The position numbers and the translations under genes were made by a program. The notes under the pieces were generated by a model. It saw nothing but the letters and a program-made list of their open reading frames with translations, searched no databases and was not told where the DNA came from. Positions 1-8,263 of a stretch of DNA of 28,484 nt are shown here, in pieces (within the stretch, counting starts at the first letter, position 1; every line of letters begins with the position of its first letter). This DNA comes from CAYUNA01 sp047629355 (lineage in GTDB: Bacteria > Bacteroidota > Bacteroidia > Chitinophagales > Saprospiraceae): assembly GCA_047629355.1 (NCBI GenBank), contig JBLHWU010000061.1:1-28484 (forward strand), read 5' to 3'.

Positions 1-2544
1 TTGAAAACCTTTATTCGATTCTTAGTCCAATCATTGAAGGCATATTCTCAACCCCTTTGGGTCAAAACATAAAGTGCTGATAATCAACAAATTAATTCAT
101 AACAATATACTGATGTATAGTAGTATGTAAAATTATTTAATATTCTCTCTAAAATAAGTTTAAAATAGCTCTAATTTACAAATATTCAAACAGAAGTCAC
201 GATATGAAAATCTACTTAACAGCCTTATGTTTACTGCTTTTCGGGTGGATATTTTCAAACAATCCATCAAAAACAGCTACGCTCAATCTACCGATGCCTG
301 TCCTCAATTGTGAGAGTCCTTTTTTAAAAGCTATCGGCAGCCCTAATGACGATAATATTTGCTTCGATATGGTTCAAGATAATACGGGCAATTTTTGGAT
401 AAGTGGCAGAGAAAATAATCAATCAATGTTGCTCCAAGTCAATTCAGACGGCGAGATTTTACAACAGTTAGGATTCGATTTTACTAATGGTGAGGATTTT
501 TCTAGGTTCCTACTCCTTGATTCTGATGGCATGTTGCTAACCGACGGACGAGACCAACCCACCCCCTACTGAAAATTATTTTTTTTTTAAAATCAACCCG
601 GTTACCGCCGAGATTATTTGGTCAAAAAAACATCCAATTCTTGCCTATTCTCGCCTTGAACGTATCACAGAAATTGAGCCTAATGGAAACTACATCATCA
701 GCGGAATGATTGAGACTTCTGGGCAAGAGCTCAATTGTTTTATGATGGAAATTGATAGAAATTCGGGGGATGCAATTTGGCAAAAAAAATATCACTCCGG
801 TACAACAGATGTACTCCAACAGCTCCGTATTTACAACAATGCCATATACGCTGTGGGGGTTATTAGAGCCGGTGGTATTGATAAAATTCGTCCATTTATC
901 ATGAAGACGGATATGACGGGGAATATTTTGTGGACTAAATATTATTTGAAATTGCTTAATAACAGCAGACGCCTTTAATATCCAAGACTTTATTTTTAAA
1001 GACGACCAAATGATTTGCATTTTGCGGGGCAATTTAAACGGTAGCAATCTCGATAACGCGCGTACTTATTTGTTAGAAGTAGATTTGGAAGGTGACTTGA
1101 TTTCTTCTCATGAATATAGTTTTGTCGGACAGAATCCGACAAATGGTTCGCATATAATTCCTTTCGATAATGGATTCATGATTACGGGATATTACGAACT
1201 TTCGCCAACTTTCAACGCCTATTTTATGCGTTTAGATGAAAATTTCAACCCAGTAATTGGTAAGAGTGTTGAGATTCAAAGTTTAGACCGTACAACACCC
1301 ACCTTTTTCAATGGAGAGATATTCTTTGCCTCTCAATCTGCGGTTATTAATCCTGGTCCAGAACGAGAAATTCTCTTCGGAAAAATTGATATGAATAATC
1401 CTGAAATACCTGAACAATGTAGTTATTTTTCCGACCTCATTATAGAAAAAGTCAACCTCGAAAATACCTTCTCCGCAACATTTACCTTAACTCAAAACTC
1501 CGTTAATAATTTCACTATTTCACCAACAAACCTCAATCTCCCCATTAACAACATTTGCGAATGCGTGGACATAGAAACCGAAGTTTGCGATAACAATATT
1601 GACGACGACGGCGACGGGCTCATTAATTGTGACGATCCTGATTTGCAAGATAGCTGCTGCTGTTTTGTACCGCCAATACTCAATTTAGGCGTTGATTTTT
1701 CCTTTTGTGAAAATGAGAACACCCTACTCAATGCTGGAAATGAATTTACTTCCTATACTTGGCAAGATGGTTTTCAAAATCAAAACTATTCAGTTAACAG
1801 CGCGGGTCTTTACACTGTTGAAGTAGAAGATGAATGTGGCAATATTCAAACCGATTCTATTGAAATTGGCGTTTTAAGCGCCCCTTTCACTCTGGATACT
1901 GTGATGATTTGTGAAACCGATACCGCATTCATTTTTGGCAATCCGCAAACGGAATCAGGCAATTATACTGGCAACTTTTTTGCCGAGAATGGCTGCGATT
2001 CTGTGCATCAAACAACATTGCAAGTCGTGGAAATTTTACAATCTTTCGAGGAAACAATGATTTGTTCTGGCGACTCCATTTTAATTTTCGGTAATTTTGA
2101 AAACATAGCAGGTAATTATTTTCAAAATTTAACGAGCGAGTCAGGCTGCGACTCTATCCATACCATTACGTTAGAAATCGTGCCCGAAATAACCGTTGAT
2201 TTTCAAACCTTACCGACTTGCGAAAATCAAGATAATGGATTTGTACAAGCCTTTGTTTCTGGCGGGATTGCTCCTTATAAATATCTTTGGGAAACCGCCA
2301 ACCAGAATACAGATACCCTTTCAAATTTAGCTCTCGGAGAATATGGACTGACAATTGTAGATAATTTTGGCTGCGAATTGACAAGTATTTTCACCATCAA
2401 TTCCGTCGATGACCAATCACTTAAAATTGAAGTCATACCCGAATCTTGCTTTGACAACCAAGACGGTATTTTGCAGATTGTTAACGCCAATTCTAGTTTG
2501 AATTTTAGTTTAGATAGCATTAATTTCGATACGACAACTACGTT

Positions 2545-2552
2545 TGGAAATC
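2545..2552. repeat. Left target-site duplication of MITE 1
   Basis: TGGAAATC abuts the left inverted end. It matches TGAAAATC at 2811-2818 with one substitution. The right copy gives the codons expected for the intact gene (TTT GAA AAT CTA), so the left copy has probably mutated. Confidence 0.7.
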
Positions 2553-2810
2553 GGTAGTGCCACAAATGTGCACTTTTACAGTTTAGGTGCTTTTGTTTAT
2601 CAAAGGGATTTTTAAGGGATAAAAACGATTTTGCAAAAATCGTTTTTGTCCTTTAATAGCTCTCCCGCGTTGCCGTAGGCAACGCGCACGATGTTTTTTG
2701 AAGTTCAAAAATCTTACGATTTTCTCGCTGCTCAAACTTAAAAGAACCTTCGTTTACACGGTAATAAATCACTTTTTCAATAAATGGTGGTGCACATTTG
2801 TTACACTACC
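2553..2810. mobile_element. MITE-like element 1 (258 bp) inserted in the adhesin gene
   Basis: The ends are inverted repeats: the left reads GGTAGTGCCACAAATGTG then CAC, and the reverse complement of the right end is the same 21 bp with two mismatches (CC versus TA at positions 8-9). It is flanked by TGGAAATC (2545-2552) and TGAAAATC (2811-2818), an 8-bp duplication with one difference. Deleting the element plus one duplication joins ...TTF to ENLIPDDYTL in frame. There is no transposase ORF, so it would be mobilised in trans. The interior carries a bipartite palindrome (2614-2688) also found elsewhere in the window. The end sequence and 8-bp duplication are reminiscent of IS1- or IS6-type elements; that family assignment is a guess. 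Confidence 0.85.
2614..2688 (+). repeat. Bipartite palindromic repeat, copy A (inside MITE 1)
   Basis: Two adjacent hairpins. The first is AT-rich (2614-2654, arms GGGATAAAAACGATTTT and AAAATCGTTTTTGTCC). The second is GC-rich (2666-2686, arms CGCGTTGCC and GGCAACGCG). The same order and similar sequence recur at 18577-18653 (opposite orientation) and 25991-26064. Confidence 0.75.
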
Positions 2811-2818
2811 TGAAAATC
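2811..2818. repeat. Right target-site duplication of MITE 1
   Basis: TGAAAATC follows the right inverted end directly and pairs with 2545-2552. The adhesin reading frame resumes from this copy. Confidence 0.7.
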
Positions 2819-3442
2819 TAATTCCAGATGATTATACTTTATACGCTCAAGCAGCCAATGGATGCAATCAATCACTTGATTTTACCATTGATGCCGCTAC
2901 CGAATTCATCTTAAATTTGCCACCGACACTACCCTTTGTCTCGGTGATTCGCTGCAAATCATCGCGCAAACCAATCAATTTGGCGACCTCATTTATCAGT
3001 GGACACCCACCAATGAATTGTCCTGTCTGAACTGCCCAAATCTGTACGCCCTTCCTTTTTCAAACACTGTTTATACTTTAAATGCTATTGATGAAGATGG
3101 CTGCATCGCGAAGGACTCTATCACAATTGATGTCATTTTTGCTCAGCGGGTTTTCGCACCCAACGTTTTCAGTCCCAATAGTGACGGCATCAATGATTAT
3201 TTTTATTTGTTGAGTGATAAAGGTGTAAAAGAAATTTTAGAATTCAAAGTTTTCGGTCGCTGGGGACAATTGATTTTTGAAACCTCTAACATTCCACCGA
3301 ATATTCCTATCCTTGGTTGGGATGACACTTTTAAAAGTAAAAAAATGAATCCCAATGTGTTTGTTTGGATGGCGGAGGTTGAGTTTTTAAATGGTAAAAG
3401 AGAGATTTTGAAAGGTGATATGTTATTAATAAGGTAAATATC

Positions 3443-3476
3443 AAATCATGGTGATTTTGAAAATCACCATGATTTT
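3443..3476 (+). terminator. Hairpin after the adhesin pseudogene
   Basis: A long perfect stem (AATCATGGTGATTTT / AAAATCACCATGATT) starts six bases after the stop codon. The trailing T-run is only four bases, so it is a moderate intrinsic terminator candidate. Confidence 0.55.
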
Positions 3477-4225
3477 AACCCTCTGTTGATACTTTTGTGA
3501 TAAAAAGTTTATCTTTTCGAAATAACATATTGATTCATAAAGCTGTTTTAAAAGTGACAGAAACTGTTTTTAATTTAAAAGTCAATATCATGGTCAACCA
3601 TAAAAAAATAATTTCCGCCATCCTTCTTCCATTTTTTTTATTAGGAATAGCGATTGTTTTTCTGGCAATGAATCCAGAAAAAAATAGTCAAGAAAATATT
3701 ATAGAAAAAATAACAGAACCTCAACCGGAAGAACTAGGCAAGGTAAAATGGCTACGCAACTACGACCAAGCCATCGCCCAATCTGATAAAAATGGAAAGC
3801 CCGTTTTGATTCTTTTCCAAGAAGTACCAGGTTATTCGACTTGCCGAAATTACGGCAATAATGCCTGAAGTCATCCGCTGATTGTGGAAGCGATTGAGTC
3901 CCTTTTTGTGCCTTTAGCAATTCATAATAATAAGCGTGGCGAAGATGCGAAAGTCCTTCAAGCTTTCGGCGAACCTTCTTGGAACAATCCAGTTGTGCGC
4001 ATTTTCAATGCAGATAAACGCGAACTGACTCCACGTTTGGGTGGCGATTATTCACCATTAGGTTTGGTCAAAGCTATGGTTAATTCCTTGACGGTTAATG
4101 GGTCGAATGTTCCGCAATATCTAACATTATTACAGGAGGAATTACAAGCAAAAAAAACAGGCGTAGAAACCGCCACTTTCGGTATGTATTGCTTCTGGAC
4201 AGGTGAAAAAGAATTGGGTAGTTTA

Positions 4226-4235
4226 GACGGCGTGG
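4226..4235. repeat. Left target-site duplication of MITE 2
   Basis: GACGGCGTGG, identical to 4415-4424, abuts the left inverted end. Confidence 0.9.
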
Positions 4236-4414
4236 AAGGGTTTTCTTACAAACATATTGTTAAGTAATTAAGTCGCTAATAATCAATAGTTTATGCCATT
4301 CAGGTTTTCTTGAAAAGTGGATAATCAGTTTTGACTTAAATTTGAAATATTATTGATTTTCAAGGAGTTAAATTTCGTAAAATCTTCTAACAATATGTTT
4401 GTAAGAAAACCCTT
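4236..4414. mobile_element. MITE-like element 2 (179 bp) inserted in the Trx/MsrA-like gene
   Basis: It has perfect 27-bp terminal inverted repeats beginning AAGGGTTTTCTTACAAAC, flanked by a perfect 10-bp direct repeat GACGGCGTGG (4226-4235 and 4415-4424). Removing the element and one repeat gives LDGVVSTQPGFMGG in frame, an MsrA-like signature. There is no ORF inside, so it depends on a transposase elsewhere. Its ends differ from those of MITE 1, so this is a separate family. A 10-bp duplication fits some IS4-superfamily enzymes; that is inference. Confidence 0.92.
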
Positions 4415-4424
4415 GACGGCGTGG
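4415..4424. repeat. Right target-site duplication of MITE 2
   Basis: GACGGCGTGG, identical to 4226-4235, abuts the right inverted end. The MsrA-like frame resumes through it. Confidence 0.9.
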
Positions 4425-4904
4425 TTAGTACACAGCCCGGGTTTATGGGCGGTCGTGAAGTCGTGACGGTGGCGTTTAACCCAGAAATTGTGGCATTTGA
4501 AGACATTCTGACGACTGCGCAAAATTCGCATTGTGCGGATTATGTGTATGCTAAAAATGATGCGCAAAAGATGGCTGCCAAGAAATTGGTGAGCGATAAT
4601 AAAGTGACTTCCACCAGTAAATTTCGCTTGGATAAAAATCCGAAATATTACCTTTCAAAAACGCATTACCAATATGTGCCGATGACAGACTTACAAGCAA
4701 TGAAAGCGAATGTATTGGTTGGAAAGCGGCAATTACCTGATGCTGTTTTGTCTCCGCGACAGATGGAGTTCGCAAATTTTATTGCTAAAAATAAGAGTCT
4801 AAAATGGACGAGCGTGATTAATATGAGTTTTGAAAAGGCGTGGGAAAATTGTGAGTCTCTCATTTCAAAATAACGACTCGATTTTTTCTAACATTAGAAA
4901 GAAG

Positions 4905-4941
4905 AAAAGGCTAGCTTCATTGATTGAAGCTAACCTTTTTT
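4905..4941. terminator. Bidirectional terminator between the Trx/MsrA pseudogene and accC
   Basis: The stem TAGCTTCA / TGAAGCTA, flanked by AAAAGG and CCTTTTTT, lies between convergent genes. It has an A-run on one side and a T-run on the other, so it can work on both strands. Confidence 0.8.
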
Positions 4942-5003
4942 ATTTTCATCACAATCAAGAATTTTTTATTCTTAATTGTTCATTGCACATTATTAATTGC
5001 TCC

Positions 5004-6353
5004 TTACTCTTCCGGTTCGCCCATTTCAAAATCATTCAAAAATCCTGTGTGGAAATCACCCGCTCTAAACTTCTCATCTTTCATTAATTTTTTGTGAAAA
5101 GGCACCGTCGTTTTGATACCTTCGACAATAAATTCATTCAAAGCACGCTCCATTTTAGTGATGCATTCAGCGCGAGTTTGCGCTCGACAAATCACTTTGG
5201 CAATCATTGAATCGTAATATGGCGTAATAGTATACCCCGCGTAAACGTGTGTATCTACCCGAACTCCATGCCCTTTAGCACTATGAAATGAAGTAATAAG
5301 ACCTGGACTTGGACGGAAATTTTTATACACATCTTCTGCATTGATGCGACATTCAATCGCGTGCATCATTGGGTAATAGTTTTCACCAGAAATGGCAATA
5401 CCCGCCGCGACTTTGATTTGTTCTTTTATCAAATCATGGTCAATCACTTCCTCGGTTACAGGGTGTTCTACCTGAATACGAGTGTTCATTTCCATGAAGT
5501 AGAAATTTCGGTGTTTGTCCACCAAAAATTCAACTGTTCCGACACCTTCATAATCAATCGCTTCCCCTGCTTTAATCGCAGCATTACCCATTGCTTCACG
5601 CAACTCATCAGTCATAAATGGCGAAGGACTTTCCTCCACTAATTTTTGGTGACGTCGCTGAATGGAACATTCTCTTTCTGAAAGGTGACAAACGGAACCA
5701 AATTGGTCTCCGATGATTTGAATTTCAATATGACGAGGCTCTTCGATGAATTTTTCAATATACATTCCATCATTTCCAAAAGAAGCCTTTGCTTCTTGGC
5801 GCGCCATATTCCACTGATTTTCAAAATCCTCTTCTTCCCAAACTATCCGCATTCCTTTTCCACCACCACCAGCAGTTGCTTTCAAAATGATGGGATAGCC
5901 CGTTTTTTTAGCCACTTTGAGACCATGCGGAACATCATCAATCAATCCACCGGACCCAGGTACACAAGGAACTTTAGCTTTTATCATGGTCTCCTTTGCC
6001 GTCACTTTATCACCCATGGTGCGAATGTGTTCAGGTTTTGGACCAATAAATTTAATATCATATTCTGCACAAACTTCAGCAAAGTCAGCATTTTCTGCCA
6101 AAAAACCATACCCAGGATGAATCGCATCCGCGTTGGTAATTTCAGCTGCTGCCATGATGCTTGGAATATTCAAATAAGATTTGGTAGAAGAAGGCGGTCC
6201 GATACAAACTGCTTCATCAGCAAATCGAACGTGCAAACTCTCTGCATCTGCTGTCGAAAAAACAGCGACCGTTTTGATACCCATTTCTCGGCAGGTACGG
6301 ATGATGCGCAAGGCAATTTCTCCTCGATTGGCGATTAGTACTTTCTTAAACAT
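5004..6353 (-). CDS. accC: Acetyl-CoA carboxylase, biotin carboxylase subunit
   Basis: Carboxylates biotin on the carrier protein AccB using ATP and bicarbonate, the first half-reaction of malonyl-CoA synthesis, in the cytoplasm. The 449 residues match the usual length. It starts MFKKVLIANRGEIALRI, typical of the family. The ATP-grasp glycine loop GGGGKGM is at about 162-168, and the EMNTRIQVEH signature at 288-297 contains the catalytic-region residues. It is the last gene of the minus-strand fabH-efp-accB-accC run, 337 bp after accB, and ends before a terminator at 4905-4941. The start is the first Met of the conserved N-terminus. Confidence 0.97.
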   Translation of the reverse strand: MFKKVLIANRGEIALRIIRTCREMGIKTVAVFSTADAESLHVRFADEAVCIGPPSSTKSYLNIPSIMAAAEITNADAIHPGYGFLAENADFAEVCAEYDIKFIGPKPEHIRTMGDKVTAKETMIKAKVPCVPGSGGLIDDVPHGLKVAKKTGYPIILKATAGGGGKGMRIVWEEEDFENQWNMARQEAKASFGNDGMYIEKFIEEPRHIEIQIIGDQFGSVCHLSERECSIQRRHQKLVEESPSPFMTDELREAMGNAAIKAGEAIDYEGVGTVEFLVDKHRNFYFMEMNTRIQVEHPVTEEVIDHDLIKEQIKVAAGIAISGENYYPMMHAIECRINAEDVYKNFRPSPGLITSFHSAKGHGVRVDTHVYAGYTITPYYDSMIAKVICRAQTRAECITKMERALNEFIVEGIKTTVPFHKKLMKDEKFRAGDFHTGFLNDFEMGEPEE

Positions 6354-6690
6354 ATTATTTTCACGGTTGACACTTCACGGTTGACGACGTACAGAATATA
6401 TTGAATATTCTAACAGTCAACCTTGCGTTTCGATGAACAATAAGATTTTTTTTGAAACGAATTTTACATTAGCTCGTCATTGTTAGTAATGAGATATTAG
6501 ATAAGTTACTCTTTTTGACCAGAAGATTTTGTTCTCGGTTTTTGCGATGAAAATGCAATTTATATTGATATAATGAGCATTTTAAAAGTAAAAAATAAGG
6601 ATAAAATATCCTGTAAACAGTCGTAAATTATTTATACTTCATTCCTTAGCACAATGATATAATTCAAACAAAGCTATTGAGCTATGAAAT
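6354..6690. other. accB-accC intergenic region, no gene seen
   Basis: 337 bp of AT-rich DNA. It contains a short direct repeat (CACGGTTGAC at about 6362 and 6377) and a loose GGTTGAC/GTCAACC inverted pair. One minus-strand TAGCTTTG (6669-6676) fits the TAnnTTTG -7 form but has no clear -33 partner. No coding ORF or RNA gene was recognised. accC may be transcribed through from accB or from a weak promoter here. Confidence 0.4.
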
Positions 6691-7191
6691 TTAGCTAGGG
6701 TCAACCAAAAATAGCACTTGGTTGTACTCAACAGGCTGCGCTTCTTCTACCAATACTTTAACTACCCTTCCAGCAACTTCTGACTCAATTTCATTAAATA
6801 ACTTCATCGCTTCTACGATACAAACGGTATCTCCAACCGCTACTTCGTCACCAATTTTCAAATATGGTGGCTTGTCTGGCGAAGGTGACCGATAAAAAGT
6901 ACCTACAATTGGAGATAAAACCTCCAAATATTTGCTAGTATCTTCCACTTTCTTCTCTTCTTTTTCTGGTTCAGGTGCTGATTCAGGTGCCGCAGGAGCA
7001 GCAGGCTGATGCATAGCAGGTCCTGCCATTGATAACATTTGCGGCGGTGAGCTGAGGACTTGCGTAGTTCTGGTTTTGCTATATTTATCGGTTCGGATAG
7101 CGAGTTCAAACTCACCATCTTTCACTTTAAATTCCGTCAAATTTGACTTAGTAACGAGCTTTACCAGCTCCGTAATTTCTTTGAATGTCAT
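6691..7191 (-). CDS. accB: Acetyl-CoA carboxylase, biotin carboxyl carrier protein
   Basis: Carries the biotin that AccC carboxylates and from which the carboxyltransferase makes malonyl-CoA. It has 166 residues: an N-terminal helical region, a Pro/Ala-rich flexible linker at about 49-82, and the biotinyl domain at about 88-165. The EAMKL motif puts the biotinylated lysine at K130, and the C-terminal VEYNQVLFLV is also typical. It lies between efp (322 bp upstream) and accC (337 bp downstream) on the same strand, so carrier and carboxylase are encoded together, as in many bacteria. The carboxyltransferase genes are not in the window. Confidence 0.97.
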   Translation of the reverse strand: MTFKEITELVKLVTKSNLTEFKVKDGEFELAIRTDKYSKTRTTQVLSSPPQMLSMAGPAMHQPAAPAAPESAPEPEKEEKKVEDTSKYLEVLSPIVGTFYRSPSPDKPPYLKIGDEVAVGDTVCIVEAMKLFNEIESEVAGRVVKVLVEEAQPVEYNQVLFLVDPS

Positions 7192-7396
7192 ATCGTGTTG
7201 TTTAGTAATGGTAGGGTTTTAAGGGAGTTGGTAATAAATCAGGTGCCCATTTGACGAAGTAATCTTTTTATTTAGGGAATTTCAAAAAAGCAAGCATAAC
7301 TAGTTATTTTAGCCTTTTTTGAGTTTCTTAAATGAAAAAGAACAAGTCAAAGTAGGTAGATTATTTTTCACAAACTGCCTAAATAGGTTTGGCGAA

Positions 7397-7447
7397 TTTT
7401 CAAACGTAGAAAAATTCACGATGTTCAAGAATTTCTACATTTGAAAA
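7397..7447 (-). other. Imperfect hairpin between efp and accB
   Basis: Arms TTTTCAAACGTAGAAAAATTC's first 19-21 bases (7397-7417) and GAATTTCTACATTTGAAAA (7429-7447) pair with one mismatch and a 2-base bulge. A minus-strand TACGTTTG (7401-7408), matching TAnnTTTG, overlaps one arm. It could be an accB promoter with an operator, or a processing/termination element after efp. The rest of the 322-bp gap (7192-7513) shows no gene. Confidence 0.45.
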
Positions 7448-7513
7448 TATTATTAAAAAGAAATTAGCACTATTTCAACATTTTAAAACGGTGAATTAGC
7501 GAATTTCTAAATG

Positions 7514-8080
7514 TTACGATTTTACACGCTCCACATATTCTCCTGTGCGCGTGTCCACTTTGATGCGATCGCCTTGGTTGATAAATAATGGCACTCGTAC
7601 TTCTCCTCCAGTTTCAATCGTTGCAGGTTTCAAAGTATTCGTTGCCGTATCACCTTTGATACCAGGCTCTGTGTAAGTAATTTCTACTTCCAACAACGGC
7701 GGTAATTCCATCTGTAATGGAATGTCTTTAGCTGCGTGAAAAAGAATATCCACGTCCATATTTTCCATCAAAAATTGTGGGTTGTCAATTAAGGAAACAT
7801 CCATCGATGTTTGTTCGTAAGTCTCGTTGTCCATAAAGTGATAGCCGAAATCATCTTTGTATAAAAACTGAAATTTACGACGTTCTACTCGTACTTCTTT
7901 AATTTTATGACCTGCAGGAAACGTATTATCCACTACCCGACCGTGTGTCAAACTTTTTAACTTTGTTCGGACAAAGGCATTTCCTTTACCTGGTTTCACA
8001 TGCTGAAATTCCACAACTGACCAAATATCATTGTTATAGTCAATACACAATCCTTTCCGAATATCTGACGTACTTGCCAT
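7514..8080 (-). CDS. efp: Elongation factor P
   Basis: Binds stalled ribosomes between the P and E sites and promotes peptide-bond formation at proline stretches. The 188 residues are the normal length, with three beta-barrel domains. The tip loop HVKPGKGNAF places the residue that is post-translationally modified in some bacteria at K32, and the C-terminal domain ends GDRIKVDTRTGEYVERV, a family signature. No EF-P modification gene is seen nearby. It sits between fabH and accB on the same strand, a neighbourhood common in bacteria. The start follows a candidate TATCTTTG box by about 80 bp. Confidence 0.97.
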   Translation of the reverse strand: MASTSDIRKGLCIDYNNDIWSVVEFQHVKPGKGNAFVRTKLKSLTHGRVVDNTFPAGHKIKEVRVERRKFQFLYKDDFGYHFMDNETYEQTSMDVSLIDNPQFLMENMDVDILFHAAKDIPLQMELPPLLEVEITYTEPGIKGDTATNTLKPATIETGGEVRVPLFINQGDRIKVDTRTGEYVERVKS

Positions 8081-8161
8081 TGTTTGATTTTTTTTATTAA
8101 AATTAAAATACTTGTATTAAAGTAAATCTCGAATTAAATGTCCCGTTTTAAAAATACGACG

Positions 8162-8169
8162 CAAAGATA
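8162..8169 (-). promoter_or_regulatory. Candidate -7 box for efp
   Basis: Minus-strand TATCTTTG fits the Bacteroidota TAnnTTTG -7 element, 82 bp upstream of the efp start. No convincing TTTG lies at -33 spacing. Confidence 0.45.
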
Positions 8170-8263
8170 GAAAAAAGCAGCAAATCTTCCATGTTTAATT
8201 TACGATGTCTAACCAATTGTTTTTCACTCCCTACATTAACCATTAATCCCTAACTATTAACCC

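Larger units (their letters stand above)
204..3437 (+). pseudogene. Disrupted T9SS type-B secreted adhesin-like protein
   Basis: A single ancestral gene of roughly 990 codons is now split over three frames. The N-terminus (204-572) has a signal peptide (hydrophobic residues 5-18) and starts a delta-60/propeller-like repeat region that continues through 589-978 and from about 962 onward. Next come a Cys/Asp-rich calcium-binding-like segment (CDNNIDDDGDGLINCDDPD), two about 45-residue repeats each ending in GCDS(V/I)H, SprB-like repeats, and a C-terminal CHU_C domain (APNVFSPNSDGINDYF ... KGDMLLIR) that should direct T9SS export. Lesions: +1 near the C-run at 562-566; +1 near 940-960; a 258-bp element at 2553-2810; and -1 near 2915-2925. 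Each downstream frame continues the protein logically, so these are breaks in one gene and not separate genes. The homopolymer-adjacent shift could be a sequencing error; the element insertion cannot. The start at 204 is the first Met before the signal peptide. Probably non-functional. Confidence 0.85.
3590..4873 (+). pseudogene. Disrupted thioredoxin-like/MsrA-like fusion protein, membrane anchored
   Basis: Translation from ATG 3590 gives an N-terminal membrane segment (about residues 6-26). A thioredoxin-like domain follows with the motif VPGYSTCRNYGNN, then a domain resembling peptide methionine sulfoxide reductase A (MYCFWTGEKELGSLDGV|VSTQPGFMGG). In MsrA the GCFW cysteine is catalytic; the equivalent Cys is present here. 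Lesions: an in-frame TGA at 3866-3868, where the frame simply continues (SHPLIVEAIESLFVPL), and a 179-bp inverted-end element at 4236-4414. The element plus its duplication is 189 bp, so the frame is kept, but the element brings a stop at 4265-4267. The first active-site position of the thioredoxin motif is Tyr, where I recall Cys or selenocysteine in related VPGxxT-type proteins; this may be another lesion or a natural variant. Sulfoxide repair or thiol redox in the envelope is the likely former role. The start upstream at 3497 is unlikely because the membrane segment begins right after 3590. Confidence 0.85.

Noticed and set aside
1..80. Open reading at the left edge as the C-terminus of an upstream gene
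   Set aside because: Two frames are open for 23-26 codons, neither recognisable, and this is too short to support.
2698..3030. Separate small CDS at 2698-3030
   Set aside because: Its first 38 codons lie in MITE 1, and the rest is a segment of the broken adhesin in a shifted frame.
3866..3890. In-frame TGA as a selenocysteine codon
   Set aside because: A small possible stem (TCCGC/GTGGA) follows, but the TGA replaces a non-redox position in a conserved stretch, the usual active-site position lies upstream and is Tyr, and the gene is also broken by a MITE. A nonsense mutation is simpler.
5685..6338. Plus-strand ORF of 217 codons opposite accC
   Set aside because: Antisense shadow of a highly conserved gene; the translation is Phe/Arg/His-rich and has no domain features.
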